Origin: Ophiobolus disseminans
Taxonomy: Eukaryota; Ascomycota; Dothideomycetes; Pleosporales; Phaeosphaeriaceae
Assembly: GCA_010093685.1 (NCBI GenBank)
Contig: MU006227.1
Coordinates: 932,154-996,153 of the forward strand
Direction: 5' to 3'
DNA length: 64,000 bases
Part shown: one piece after another, positions 1-11,214 of the stretch
Layout of the letters: each line of letters opens with the position of its first letter
Numbering within the stretch: position 1 is the stretch's first letter
Position numbers and translations under genes: made by a program
The notes under the pieces: model-generated
The model's database searches: none
What the model was told of the DNA's origin: nothing
The model's input: only the letters and a program-made list of their open reading frames with translations

Positions 1-363
1 GGCGATCCTCTGCGGTTTTGATGATGCTAGACATCTGAACGAATTTTCCGATAATTTTTGCTTTCCAATTGCATTGCCTTTGAGAGTGGCATCTTCACTC
101 ATATAACCTCGACTTCCCCGCAGTTGAAGATCCAAAGACCAACGCCCCGCTTTCGGCTCCTCGGTCGCACTCGAGGCCAACGCCGTCGCCATCGGTCCAT
201 GATATTACGTTCGTCTCGATGACGTTGCAGGGAATGCCTGAGTTGGTGTGGAGAGCCACGGACCCGCTTCCGACAAGTGGTAGATTTCGCTTAATGCCGA
301 AGTGGCTTACGTAATCCGAGCCACGGGATACCAGAAGCGGCTTGCTTAACTACACTCAGAGTT

Positions 364-1342
364 TGTGAATGAAGAGGCCGTCAAACGGGTCGATTAGGGC
401 ACCATCTGGCACATAAACGACCTCGATCTTGCCCCCGGCGCTGCTGCTGTTGTAGTAAAGTGACGGACGCAACTGTTGAGCTGGGTTTGTTCGCCTCCCC
501 CTGAGGACATCTTCTCATTTTCGTCTTCGAAAAAAGCTTGCAATTGAATTCTCCGGAGTACGCACCCATTGCATGCTTCCATTCTCGTTTCCTAGTCCTT
601 CTTGAAACGCGCTGAAGTGGCGGACGTTCAGCGCCCCATATTCAGGAGTTATGTTAGCTAGGAAAAACAATCCGAACAAGTACCTCTCCAAACACCAGCC
701 ATGTTCCGGTTCGGTTCTAAGGTGGCTGAATAAGCTTCCTTCTTTAGAAAAGAATGCTTCGTGGCTAGTCGTGTCGGGCGGTGATTGGCGATCTAGTTCT
801 AGATGGTCGAGCTGCGACTTATTCGCCAAACAACCGACAGCGTGTGCTATTTCGTGCACAATGGTGATGTCTAACAAGAAACTTGTATAAACATCTTACG
901 AAGTGCTGCGACATCCAGAAGTGAAGCAACTTCTGAAACGTTTCGAAAATCTCAAGCCAGGAGGCATCCTGCCGTGCATTATCGTCCAACCATGGTCCGA
1001 TCCCATGTCTGTGCATAAATCCAATTTGATATAACCTGCAACCTTCTCCGAGAGGGACTTCTTGGTTTGATCCAGTGCAGTTGGATTCTAGGACCTCTCG
1101 GTTCTATCCAAATATCAAGTTCCAGTCAGCGGAAATTCCTTTGGATGGCCGAAGATAAGATGAGTCCACCATAGGAGGGCAGTGTCGTTACTTAGCATCT
1201 GTGTTGCGAATCGTAGGGCAGGTTGCAGATCCTGCCAAAGGGCTGCGTCCTTCTCGAAATCTTCGCGAACCCAGTTTCTACTTGCTAGGATCGGGTGAAT
1301 CTCGTCCGAGAGGTCACAAAATTGCTTTGGGGTGGTGGCCAT
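364..1342 (-). pseudogene. Broken metallopeptidase-like gene (HEIAH motif)
   Basis: Minus-strand coding sense runs from an ATG at 1342 to a stop near 364, but only as pieces in different frames. The first piece (1342-1115) begins MATTPKQFCDLSDEIHPIL. A second (about 1016-880) ends near SQHFVR. A third (about 895-515) carries VHEIAHAVG, an HExxH zinc-protease signature, then a stretch with EPEHGW and YLFGLFFL. A last piece at 425-364 ends in PFDGLFIHKL. The step between pieces two and three falls at a GTAAGA, but the implied intron would be only 29 nt, so a one-base frameshift is more likely. HExxH is the zinc and catalytic motif of many metallopeptidases; the exact family is not recognised. 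It could be a spliced gene whose introns I cannot place, but a decayed copy fits better. Confidence 0.45.
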
Positions 1343-1998
1343 TTTGGAGTCGCTGGTGAGACGTTGATTGAGACTGCCGTTCCAGAACAAGAGTGATAAT
1401 TTGGAGACGATGCGAGAAAAACTTCTCTACTTAAGACACGTCGAAGACTAAGGCACACAAATTTGTGTGAGGGGTCTATTAGGTAACCATGGTTCTATCA
1501 AACCGCATGGCTCAATCATTCGCGAACGTAGTTTGCTAAGGGTCCCCAGCACGAACACCTCAAATTCCCATGAAAACATCAAATGTGTAATACGTTTTGA
1601 TGCAGCGAAGGTAATTCCAAGTCTGTTGCCGTGCCAGGTAGGAGCAATTTGACCCACAGAGTAAGAGACCTCAAACGAGCGCAGAGTAGTGTCAGAGTCA
1701 CCGACCATCTGTCGTTTACACTTTCAATGTCTCAAATTGCGTAGAGTTGTCAAGCAACTAGTGTTGGCGTGAGGCTCATCTGAACTGTATCGCTGCTGGA
1801 CATTTGTAAGATGGGGTGGGGTGTGACGTAAGCGAGCCCGCAGCGGAACTCCACCAGAAGTTCTTCTAACATGGGCGCAGTATATATACCAGAGAAATGC
1901 TGCACGCATTTTGAAGAAGAGGAAGACAAGAACCTGAAATTTGTCAGGTACGTCAACTGTGTTTCACCCCTTTGCACTTCAGTAGCTATCTTTAAAGC
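1343..1998. other. Intergenic stretch without a supported gene
   Basis: Only short open frames lie here. The longest, an 86-residue minus frame at 1448-1708, has no recognisable motif. The part next to 1999 presumably holds the promoter of the dehydrogenase gene. Confidence 0.4.
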
Positions 1999-3203
1999 AT
2001 GACCTACCCAAGAACATGTCGCGCCTGGCGTCGCAGCACAACCCCGTTTCCACGACATCTTGTGTTGTCCACTGAAACACTACCTGAGACACTTGGTGCA
2101 AACGACGTCCTGATCCGTATTCATGCTGTATCGCTCAATTATCGCGATGTTGCAATGCTGGAGGAGGGGAAATACCCAGTACCGGTTGAACATGGTGGCA
2201 TATCCGCATCCGATTGCGCTGCCGAAGTCGTGGATGTTGGCCCTGGAGTGACGAAGTTCGCAGCCGGTGAACATGTCACAGTGACTGTCGATTTGCTATC
2301 ATTGACATTGGACGATAGGGAGATGTCTCAAGTTGCTTTGGGTGGAAATGGTCCCGGAACGCTGAGAGAGTTCGCCGTATTCGAGGATAAAGTACTCGTG
2401 AAGCTACCGTCGCACTTGTCATGGGTGGAGGTACGTAGTGCAGAGACAGTCTTCTGACACTCGGGATGACTAACATTGAATATAGGCGTCAACCCTCACG
2501 GTTGCGGGACTCACCGCCTGGAATGCCTTGGATGGCCTAAAAAGGCTTCCTACCAACGCCACTGCATTACTGCAGGGTAAGTTGATGTCCTCGTTTTCGA
2601 GTCGACCATTTCGTTGACTTCTGACAGGAACTGGAGGAGTTAGCGTCATGACGCTTTTAATTTGCGTCGCTGCTGGTATCAAACCAATTATCACATCTTC
2701 GTCGGATGACAAGCTCGCGAAGCTGAAGAAGATCAGCCCAGCTATCGAAGGAATCAACTATAAGACGTGTGATGTCAAGACTGAGGCGCTGAGGCTGACA
2801 CAAGGCAAAGGCGTCGATTTCTTGGTAAACAACGTCGGCTTAAGTTCAATCCCTGACGACCTGGACGTGATGCGCAAGCAGGGCAGTATTGCCTTGGTAG
2901 GGTTTCTGGGTGGATTTGAAGCAAACTTCAACGCACAACTGCTCTTCTCGATCATGCTCAAAGCATGTAAGCTCCAGTAAGCCTTTTCTAATTAGCTGTC
3001 TCGTTTTTGCTGATGCGTGTCTCAGAGGTATCCTCGGAGGGTCGAGGGACGATTTCGAAGCTCTGAATGCTTTCTTGGACACGAAGAAAGTGAGACTAGA
3101 GGCGATTGTGGACAAGGTCTTCTCCTTTGATGTGGCGCCTGAGGCATTCGATTACCTGGCTTCTGGAAAACATGTCGGAAAGATAGTCATCCAAGTCGCG
3201 TAG
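1999..3203 (+). CDS. Zinc-type alcohol dehydrogenase / quinone oxidoreductase family protein
   Basis: Four exons: 1999-2430, 2486-2576, 2628-2976 and 3026-3203, giving about 349 residues. The introns (49-55 nt) have GT..AG ends; the first has a clear CTAAC branch site. The N-terminal GroES-like half includes VLIRIHAVSLNYRDVAML and a GGISASDCAAEVVDVGPGV stretch. The C-terminal Rossmann half has a GTGGVS nucleotide-binding turn and ends HVGKIVIQVA. These features match medium-chain dehydrogenases/reductases that use NAD(P)H. No four-cysteine structural zinc lobe is seen, so this is a zinc-independent or single-zinc subtype. The cytosolic substrate cannot be told from sequence. The fourth exon start was chosen because 3026 keeps the frame (KLQ-GILGGSRDD); an alternative acceptor 2 nt later is possible with a different donor. 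Confidence 0.88.
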
Positions 3204-3695
3204 GCTTCCACACCAACCTCTGTGAGGTACAGCGGCCACGTGGAATGTTCTACGACAGAATGAATGCATATATGATTCGGTGCAGCGCGTAACATTGAGA
3301 TGTAATAGACGACTCTGAGGCATCCAGAGTGAGGGCGTGGATGATCGCGAAGTGACGCGGGAAGCAAGTGCAGCGCCTCGATGGATACGGTAAGCGAACG
3401 CTTGGACCACTTGGGCAGATTTCGTTGGTGCGACTGTTCGGCACGCGTCACGAACACGACACTGAAACATCGCAATCACCAAGTCGACGCATTTGATGAT
3501 AAGCAGCAGCACGCTGTCCGGCCTCATCCTGAGGTGCGCTACAGGATTACCCCATCACAAAGTTACAGTCCCATTCGCAAGCTTGACATATTTGCCTTCC
3601 AGGATGTCGTTCTCTTCGGAAGCCACCGAGCGCGTTCGTATGTCGACCCACGCGAATTGAACGGGTATGGCTGACTAGCTACGAAGAAAAGCTCA
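3204..3695. other. Intergenic region before the AlkB-like gene
   Basis: A 97-codon plus-strand frame at 3381-3674 is open but shows no domain. Since the AlkB-like frame lacks an upstream ATG, a first exon of that gene may lie in this interval; I could not define a convincing splice pair. Confidence 0.3.
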
Positions 3696-4757
3696 GTGCA
3701 CCATGACACGCATGCTACACCACCACAGTTCATCCAAAAAGCGCATTGGCGATACCAGAGCATGCGAAAGGGAGAACTCGAGAGCGACCCCAACATCTTC
3801 GATCTTAGCAAGCGAGCAGAGTTTACCGAGGACCAAAAGGCGGCTTGGAGACCAGCAGGTAATATCCCAGCCTCACAAATCGAGGCTGTATGCCAAGCGT
3901 ATGCTGGTAACAAACCGCTCAATACATCACCACATGATGCTCCAATCTTCGAACATCGTGACTTTCCAGGATTGCAAGTCGTCTGTGGGTTACTACCACC
4001 AGAGACACAAGTTCTGTTCACATCTTGTCTCATGCACCGAGATCTCGCTGATCCTAACCACAAAATCAACTTGCAATCCGATTACGATATTCCCTATCCA
4101 CCAAAGCCTACGACACAAGCATTGCGTTTCGACAGTAGTTTCTTCAAACGTGAGCGAGCTGCTTCAGAAGACTGTCTCATACCGCTAGTACCCAACAACC
4201 AGAAACCGCTGAACACCGAGCAATTCCTCTACACGAAGCTTAGATGGTTGACCCTCGGAGAGCAATACGATTGGCCAACACGCAGTTACGCAAAGCATGC
4301 AACACCGTTTCCGGAAGATCTATCGAAACTGGTCACCGGTCTCTTCCCGCACATCCACCCCGAGTCTGGAGTAGTCCTGGTGTACTCGGCCAAAGACTTC
4401 ATGCCCGTCCACAGAGATGTCAGCGAGCAGTGCCAACGCTCATTGGCAAGTTTCAGTGTCGGCTGCGATGGCATCTTCATCATGGGTCGTGGTGAAGATG
4501 ATGGTGACGGGGAAGATACACCACGAACGGTTGCAATTCGTGTGAAGAGCGGCGATTGTGTACACCTCTCTGGAGAGGCGAGATGGGCGTGGCATGCGAT
4601 GGCCCGTACCATTCCCAGTACTTGTCCGGAACATCTAGCAACTTGGCCGGTCGGCACGCCTGGTGCAACACCAGCAGAAGAGAAGAGTTACAAGAAGTGG
4701 AAGGGCTACATGGGTACGAAGCGCATCAATGTCAGCTGTCGCCAGGTGTGGGATTAG
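3696..4757 (+). CDS. ALKBH1-like 2-oxoglutarate/Fe(II) dioxygenase
   Basis: Open for 353 codons. The product fits AlkB homologue 1, which demethylates nucleic acids (tRNA and DNA in animals) with Fe(II) and 2-oxoglutarate. The iron triad is visible as PVHRDVSEQ (HxD) and a distal His in WAWHAMARTIP. The C-terminal KRINVSCRQVW holds the RxNxxxR signature that binds 2-oxoglutarate. YTKLRWLTLGEQYDWPTRSY is the nucleotide-recognition region typical of ALKBH1. An acidic insert (EDDGDGED) sits in the double-stranded beta-helix. The first in-frame ATG is at 3762. The 22 codons before it (including PPQFIQKAHWRYQSM) look like real family sequence, so the true start may be in an upstream exon; an in-frame stop sits at 3672. 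Confidence 0.9.
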   Translation: MHHDTHATPPQFIQKAHWRYQSMRKGELESDPNIFDLSKRAEFTEDQKAAWRPAGNIPASQIEAVCQAYAGNKPLNTSPHDAPIFEHRDFPGLQVVCGLLPPETQVLFTSCLMHRDLADPNHKINLQSDYDIPYPPKPTTQALRFDSSFFKRERAASEDCLIPLVPNNQKPLNTEQFLYTKLRWLTLGEQYDWPTRSYAKHATPFPEDLSKLVTGLFPHIHPESGVVLVYSAKDFMPVHRDVSEQCQRSLASFSVGCDGIFIMGRGEDDGDGEDTPRTVAIRVKSGDCVHLSGEARWAWHAMARTIPSTCPEHLATWPVGTPGATPAEEKSYKKWKGYMGTKRINVSCRQVWD

Positions 4758-5342
4758 CGGACTAACAACTGCAATTTAGTTTTGTTTGTTTGGAGACGGA
4801 TCAGTCGCGCTGGAGGTGAGTCCCTTCCACGTGGTGTTTCCATCACGTCGGTTCCGTGGCTAAGTGCTCCGGAGGTCGTTAGAGCTGCTTGTTAGACTTA
4901 CGACCTTGGGTTTCGTTTGCGTACCCAATACAAATAATATCCATATAGCTTCCCCAGTCTGCCATACCACTCTACTCGCTTCAACAGCCAAGCAAGCAAA
5001 TGCGTGGCGCACTAGCTTCCGCAGTTGCAAACCAATCACCACTCTACAGAATCGCTTCTGGCTGACAAAGCAGAGACGCTAAATACAGCGGCAAATATCA
5101 AACGATCGCTTCCTTAATAGGACGAACAATCCGCACCATGCAACTCCATTCTTAATCGTGGCACACTAGCCCCAGTCGTTTGTGGGATGCCGCAGCCGCG
5201 GTCCCTGTCTGCTTTTCTGCCCGTTTCTTAGGGCTTGGGAAGCGGCACCGCTTAAAGAGCTTCCCCACGTCTTGTTGGTACTTGGTACCGCCCTCGTTCC
5301 GTCCATTTGTTGCCGTGCTGTCATTGCAAGAAGTTGCATACA
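4758..5342. other. Intergenic region between the AlkB-like and UNC93-like genes
   Basis: No supported gene. It should contain the 3' end of the AlkB-like transcript and the promoter of the transporter. Short open frames here show no family features. Confidence 0.35.
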
Positions 5343-6883
5343 ATGGGTTTTCTCGGACTCCCTCAGCTGCGTTACCACTCCCCATGGGTCCAGAACCTCA
5401 TTTCTGGCGTCGGCGTCGGCGCATCAGCGGGCATATATGTCGCGTTGAACTTGCTGGGTGCTGGAGGCGGTAGACCCGACTCCGCACAAGTTGTTCAAGT
5501 TGTCAACGCAACGCTATGCGCCGTGTGGTTCTTCAGTTCCTCTTTCGGCGGCTCTATCCTCAACAAGCTCGGCCCGGGTCTCACTATGTGCATTGGTGTG
5601 CAAACGTACGCTGTGTACGTTGGCAGTTTGTGGTACTACGATGAAACGGGCAAGAAAGGATACCCATTTGCTGCTGGACCCATTATTGGAATCGGCGCAG
5701 GAATGGTGTTCATCACAGCAGGATACGTCGCGACTGGTTATCCAGAAGAAAGAGAGAAGGGCAGCTACGCCACCATCTTGATGAACATGCAAGCCATGGG
5801 CTCAGTTATCAGTGGAATCATTCCGGTGATCATTAATCGCAAATCGGAAACCGTGGCTGGTGTACCAAGATCGGTGTACATCTCCTTCATTGTCATCATG
5901 ATACTTGGAGGCCTGTTCACTCTGCTTCTGCTGCGGCCGCAGAAACTCACGCGAGACGACGGCTCAATTGTGGCCGTACACCCTCCTCGAGGCGCCTGGG
6001 AGGAGCTGAAGTCGAATTTGTTGATCTTTACGGACCCGATACTGTTAATGATGATGCCTGCGTTCCTACCAGCGGAGGGCTTCTTGGTGTACAGCGGATC
6101 TGTCAACGGTACGTTTCAATGTCTGTGTGCATGGGGAGGAAGCTAATGGGTTTAGCGTACAACAACAACCTACGAACAAGATCTCTACTGTCATTTATCG
6201 CGGTGGTAATGCAGATTCCCGCCGGGTGGGCGTTGCAGGCGATTCTGGACTACCCAGGTTGGGGTCGTCGCAAGCGCGGTCTAGTTGGTCTTACAAGTGT
6301 TGCGGTACCTCTCGTGATAGCTTGGGTCTGGGAAATGGTACGCTCTACGTATCCCTCACCGTAACTTCCCTTTAACACTGCATAGATTCGCACGCGCAAC
6401 TACGACCGCAGCAACCCACCCACAATCGCAACAGATTGGGACGAACCTAGATTCGGTTGGATCTTCGTCCTCTTCATGTTGAACTGGGTATTCTCGCAGC
6501 TCTGGCACAATATCGTTTACTACTGGATCGGTGCGCTTACCAACTCGCCCCAAAAGCTCACGCACTACGTCGGCGTCTTTCGAGGTGTTCTTGGCGCCGG
6601 TGAAGCCATCATCTTTGGTCTCGACTCGATCAAGATCCCGTACATTGCTGAAGCGGGCGGTATCTTGCTGTTTTACGTCATTGGCATTTGTGTGTTCTAC
6701 TATCTCGGTTTCTACCATATCAAAGACACGAATTACGATCATGTCGAAATTGGAGCAGTGGTACCGAACCATATCCTAGAGGGCAAGGACTTGACGCCTG
6801 GGCAGCGAGCAGATGAGATTGCGAGGATTGCCGCTGGGCAGGAGAAGAGCGAGAGTGTTCACGTTGGTGGTGAAAAGGTCTGA
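5343..6883 (+). CDS. UNC93-like major facilitator superfamily membrane protein
   Basis: Three exons: 5343-6108, 6156-6337 and 6386-6883; 481 residues; introns of 47 and 48 nt. The start MGFLGLPQLRYHSPWVQNL was chosen at the first true ATG. About 11-12 hydrophobic helices are visible, such as IIGIGAGMVFITAGYVATGY and the helix around YISFIVIMILGGLFTLLLLR. The first helix begins LISGVGVGASAGIYVALNLL, as in the fungal UNC93-like/DUF895 branch. Charged loops and a polar C-terminal tail (about 50 residues) face the cytosol by prediction. Family members are plasma- or vacuolar-membrane proteins of poorly known substrate. The gene looks intact; it stands alone between the AlkB-like gene and the phospholipase gene. 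Confidence 0.88.
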
Positions 6884-7460
6884 TGATAGATATTCATCTA
6901 TTCGCAATGTTGTGAAGTGTCCATAGCCAAATCTCAGACCCCAATCTTGCCCGCTGGCAGGACAAGTTTCTCACGCTTCGCGACCCTCAACGTTCACCGC
7001 CTTCAACCTTATCATGCCCTAGCGCCAATGCTTCCATGTCTTTGCGCGAAAACCTGCTGTTATCCTAGTTGATCTGCACATCGGCTAAGCAACATGATGA
7101 TCTTTTCCTTCTGTAAGGTTAGCTTCGAATGCGGGGTGGGTGCAACCTTCCGCTCGAACGCGCGGGCCGTCCCATCAGGGCACTCCTTTTGCCGCCGATG
7201 CAACATCCTGGCAACAAAGTACAATAGCGCGTTTAGGTTTACTCGGATACGGGATCATCAGCGTGACTGCATATGTCATCATTTCACAATAGCCCGAACG
7301 CACATGAGAGGGCTGATGATATTCGTCTGACAGAAACGGAAGTCTACAGCCAGCCACCATCTTCGCATGCCTTGTCGCAAAGGTGCCCGATCCTGTGGCA
7401 GATATTTCTACGTCGACACCCAGAGTCCTCAGGTCCAAGCTGGAAACGATGTGGGCGGTC
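6884..7460. other. Intergenic region between convergent genes
   Basis: The UNC93-like gene and the phospholipase gene converge here, so this should hold both 3' ends. A 78-codon plus frame at 7094-7330 has no recognisable feature. Confidence 0.4.
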
Positions 7461-9182
7461 CTACACATCCACAAATTCAAACCTCACCAGTAGCGTACAC
7501 GTCGTCTCATGCCCACCCAGATCCAACATGCGGATGAAGCTCCATCCGGAAGTCGCATACATCAGGCGCACCGCTGCAACGCAGAAGATGGGATTGCGCG
7601 CGAAGCTGTCATCGCTCTTGATTAGGAGACGTAAGAACACGAGCTCGTTATCGTCGTACTCCCACTCCAAGACTTCCTTCCAGATGGGGTCGGTAGAAGG
7701 CGAGTTGTCCTTGTGCATGAAGCTTGTCAACTTGTGAGGCTTGTAGCCCGCGGTTTTGCGCTTGATGGGCATGTTGTTCATGTCGTTTGGGTGGACGAGA
7801 GTGCACGTGAGGTACGGTTTGATGCCATCGACATCTCGATCCTTCGGCACTGGGATGTCGGTCGCTCCACCCACATGCAAGCACAACTTCTTCCGTCGAC
7901 CAGTGTTCAGATTACCGTTTCCACCAGCACGTAAAGCAGCAGGCTTGAGCACGTAACCACCAGATCCAGCGAAAAGAGCTTCGTTGAGCTGGGAGCTTGC
8001 GCCGAAGGTTTGCCAGTTCAATGCACAGACTTGGGCTCCGATACCCCAGAATGGAACCGGTGCGAGGTTCTTGCTGGAGATACGTGTTCCCTTGGGGAAA
8101 ACGCGCATCAAATGGTGAGCGTTGTGGCGGGCAATCTTTGCGCTGTTTGCGGGAAGGAAGGCTTTCAGACCGGACTCAGAGACATTAATGAGCTGGTGAT
8201 GCGGCGCGTTGTCAAGATCAGCCTCAAACCACGAGTTGTTGACTGGCTTCACGGACTGCGCATACACGCCGAGATCAGCCAACTCGGGTATGATGAGTCC
8301 AGCATTCGTCGCTTTCTTCTTTTCCGCATACTGTTGTCGGGCCTGTCTTTCCGCCTCGTCGTCTGAGCTTGAGTCGCTGTCGCTGCTCTCTACTTCATTA
8401 GGCAGATGGTATTCGACGATAACGACAATCTTGTTTCCGAGCTCAGCAAGTGTCACATGCTCGCCGGTACCCTCTTGTTCGCGTTGGCCCTTCTCACGTA
8501 TCGCACGACTGAGCAAACGGTCTCCAAACACTTCGCGCATGATCTGTGCTAGTCGGAGTTGACCGTGAGCGTCGCAGTGGTTTTCGAGGGAGATCATGAT
8601 GGGCGCAGCATTTCGCTCACCCGCCGCTTCCTTGTCTACGACATCGCGGAGGGTTTCGCAAACTGCACGGAACGGGATATTCGACACTAATGTGTACCCG
8701 TGCGTGACTTTAGGTTCCTCCTTGTTGTCGTCGTTGTCCCACGCGTCGATCTCAACGCACCGTGAGCCGGTGTACAGCGCAATCTCGTACGCTGAGGCGT
8801 GCGATTCGCCAAACAGTTGGTGGGCCATCAAGTACGTATTGTGAGACGAGCTGATGAAGTATTCCGGGAGTGGGTGGTTCCGATCTATGACCTCAGGCGG
8901 CACGTGGATGTGGCTCCTATCAAGCAGTTCGCGCAACGCGCCGGTCGGTTGTTCCAAATCCAGGCCTACTTCTGTTTCTTGCAACACACGTTCTTCTATG
9001 AGGTATTTTTTCAGTCCATGGCTGACTCGCAACTTGTCTTTCGTGATGCCTGATCGGCGTGCAGCGTGGCCGCCACCAGCAACGGTACCTGCGTCGATGG
9101 CCTCACCCTTGTCTTCATCGTCAACTGCAGATTTCTTTGAGAAAGGATTGAGCTTCGAGATGCCGGAGATCAGTTCAGACAT
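7461..9182 (-). CDS. Phosphoinositide-specific phospholipase C
   Basis: Single exon, 573 residues from the ATG at 9182 (context gccaccATG). An in-frame ATG at 9278 would add 32 residues that look like leader sequence. The enzyme cleaves phosphatidylinositol 4,5-bisphosphate to IP3 and diacylglycerol at membranes. The X domain has SSHNTYLMAHQLFG, the acidic CVEIDAWD, a second catalytic His in VTHGYTLV and SLENHC. After an acidic linker (SSDSDSSSDDEAE) comes the Y domain with FPKGTRISSKNL and a C-terminal part ending GGYVLKP. A C2 domain fills the last 130 residues. No PH or EF-hand region precedes X, so this is one of the short fungal PLC forms. Intact. Confidence 0.94.
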   Translation of the reverse strand: MSELISGISKLNPFSKKSAVDDEDKGEAIDAGTVAGGGHAARRSGITKDKLRVSHGLKKYLIEERVLQETEVGLDLEQPTGALRELLDRSHIHVPPEVIDRNHPLPEYFISSSHNTYLMAHQLFGESHASAYEIALYTGSRCVEIDAWDNDDNKEEPKVTHGYTLVSNIPFRAVCETLRDVVDKEAAGERNAAPIMISLENHCDAHGQLRLAQIMREVFGDRLLSRAIREKGQREQEGTGEHVTLAELGNKIVVIVEYHLPNEVESSDSDSSSDDEAERQARQQYAEKKKATNAGLIIPELADLGVYAQSVKPVNNSWFEADLDNAPHHQLINVSESGLKAFLPANSAKIARHNAHHLMRVFPKGTRISSKNLAPVPFWGIGAQVCALNWQTFGASSQLNEALFAGSGGYVLKPAALRAGGNGNLNTGRRKKLCLHVGGATDIPVPKDRDVDGIKPYLTCTLVHPNDMNNMPIKRKTAGYKPHKLTSFMHKDNSPSTDPIWKEVLEWEYDDNELVFLRLLIKSDDSFARNPIFCVAAVRLMYATSGWSFIRMLDLGGHETTCTLLVRFEFVDV

Positions 9183-9350
9183 GGTGGCTAGGTCGTGTAA
9201 TGTTAGGGATAGGTTGCTAGGACGTTCTGCGGGGTGATGACGCTGAGTGAGGCTGAGGAGGGGTAGGGGCTTGGCCATGGGAAACCGGCAGCCACACCCA
9301 CCGAAATTTACAGAACACGTTCAAAAGCTGCTTCACGACTAGAATGGCCA

Positions 9351-11214
9351 CTAGCGTTGCAAATAGCCACACCAAGGGCTTATGAATAACAAAAATACTG
9401 GCATAAGCGTATCCAAGTAGGTTTCCGCCACGCGCGAATACCTATACGCTTTGGACGGTAACAAGCGCGCGACTATCTTCAACGTACTCTTCGTAAACAT
9501 TGTGCACATCGCTACGTTGCTCAATATCCCCCTGTTTGGTCCGACCTTTCTCAGCTTTCGTGCCTCGTTGTGTTGATTATTCACAAACACAAACTCCAAC
9601 TCGTCTTTTTCGTTCACCCTTACTCCAACTGGCTCCCAATACGTTTGCATAGGGTTAATGCCAACTGAAGTTTATTTTAAGTGAGACGTGCGTTTTGATT
9701 GTAGTGCTAGGACGACGAGCTCGACACCCGAATCCTAAGCTGTTGATGTGTGGCAAGACACGAGGATGTAGGTGACATATACAACATTAACGAGACAGTA
9801 TGCGGTAATGACAGCTAGAGCCAAACGTGTTCATGTTGAGGAGGTTCCATAGCCGTATCCGTGGCTAGCTGTGGTGATGGTTAGCGTCGTATATGCTTCA
9901 CCCTCGGGAACACGGCTACCAGAACCAGCCGTTTCCGCTTCCCAGGGAATTTCTAAAATGACCGTGGCGAGTGAGACTGCTAGGCCTATGCTACCACCAG
10001 TTGCTTCCTCGTGTATCATGTCGTTATATTCCGTGGTCTGTAAGGCAGCAATCTTGTTCCAATCAACAAAAATCGCGCGGCTATCTTTCAGGATGCCATG
10101 ATACTCTGGAGTCAATGCTGTCGTTTGAACCACTCGCAGGCCTCCCATTTCACTCATCTCGTGCTTGGACGATTGCCAATACGCGTTCACCGTACAAGTC
10201 GAGACGTAAGGGCAGGATCTGAAACTCTGATATGTTCCATTCTGAAGGTAGGCTGAGATAGGGTGCGATCGGGAACTACAGCTATCTCTAATGAAGATGA
10301 AGATAGACGAGGAGGAGTGAGGCTCCGGCGAAGCGTACCAAACCGGCAGCAACGTGTTGAGAGGATGTTCTTGCTGACCACCTTGGTCAATATAAGTCTG
10401 GATCAGATCACCAAAGCTGAAAAGCATAGCCACTTTGTATCCATCAGTCCGCGGATGCATGATTGTCGAATTCCTTTGTACGATCGTAGCCGATGAACAA
10501 TATTTCGCCGTGACCACTGGGCGTGGTAGCTCAACCAAGGCGGTGCGATTGCTATTGAAACCCAGTGTGACACGTCCTAGAGCTTGTGCGCTGAACTGGG
10601 TGGGTATAGTGGCTGTTGCGAGCTGTACGGAACCCTTGTATAGCTCATTCGCGACCACCTTTTGCACAGTCCAATAGCGCAACGCTCTAAGAGCCCAAGA
10701 GCGTCTAGGCACCCCCTTCTTATTCGAAAACATCATGATTTGTCGCGTATTGTCCTTCTAATGTGCCCAGGAAATTGTACGTTGTTGCGAAGCCATTGAT
10801 GTCACTGCTACTACTTAGTCCTGTTTGGAGATCGAGTCCTACTTTCAGATTTCGTCATACTCACAGGGTAAGGTTTTGCTTTTCACTCAAGATTGACGCT
10901 TGCATAAACAGTTCGTCCAGCTTTGCCACGAACTGCAAAGCGGTCGAGAGTGTGAAGTTGGTACCAATGTAGAATCCGCTCCAGTTGAGGCTAAGTAAAG
11001 ACAGAGCGCCGCAGAGTGGAACTAAATGAAGTAAAGCATGGCCGAATGCCACTATATGGCTCCAACGTCGAGCAATTTTGCGACGCTCCACAGATGATAT
11101 CCAGAATTTGAAAAGAGCAAGAAATTGGAGCTTAAACAAGCGGAGTAGGTCGTCGTGTCTTGATGAAACTGGGTGTTCAGAGCCGGTGAAGCCTACTGGA
11201 TTTACTGTCTCCAA
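9351..11214 (-). pseudogene. Decayed gene for a fungal membrane protein with a large extracellular part
   Basis: Minus strand. The 5' part (11214-10868) encodes ALLHLVPLCGALSLLSLNW, a first membrane helix, and ends at a GTGAGT donor. The middle (10736-9831) looks extracellular, with CPYVSTCTVNAYW and several N-x-S/T sites. The same frame runs on through a TGA at 9831, a second stop (TAG) after CHTSTA, and a TAA before TSVGINPMQTYWEPVGVRVN. Between the stops lies a clear helix, LALAVITAYCLVNVVYVTYI. So one conserved frame of about 130 codons is cut by three stops, all reachable from CGA, CAG/TGG and CAA by C:G to T:A change. The join near 10740-10860 is also out of frame. The family is common in Dothideomycetes but uncharacterised. 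Confidence 0.7.

Noticed and set aside
9351..9650. 99-codon frame as a separate gene
   Set aside because: It is the in-frame continuation of the decayed membrane-protein gene past a stop.
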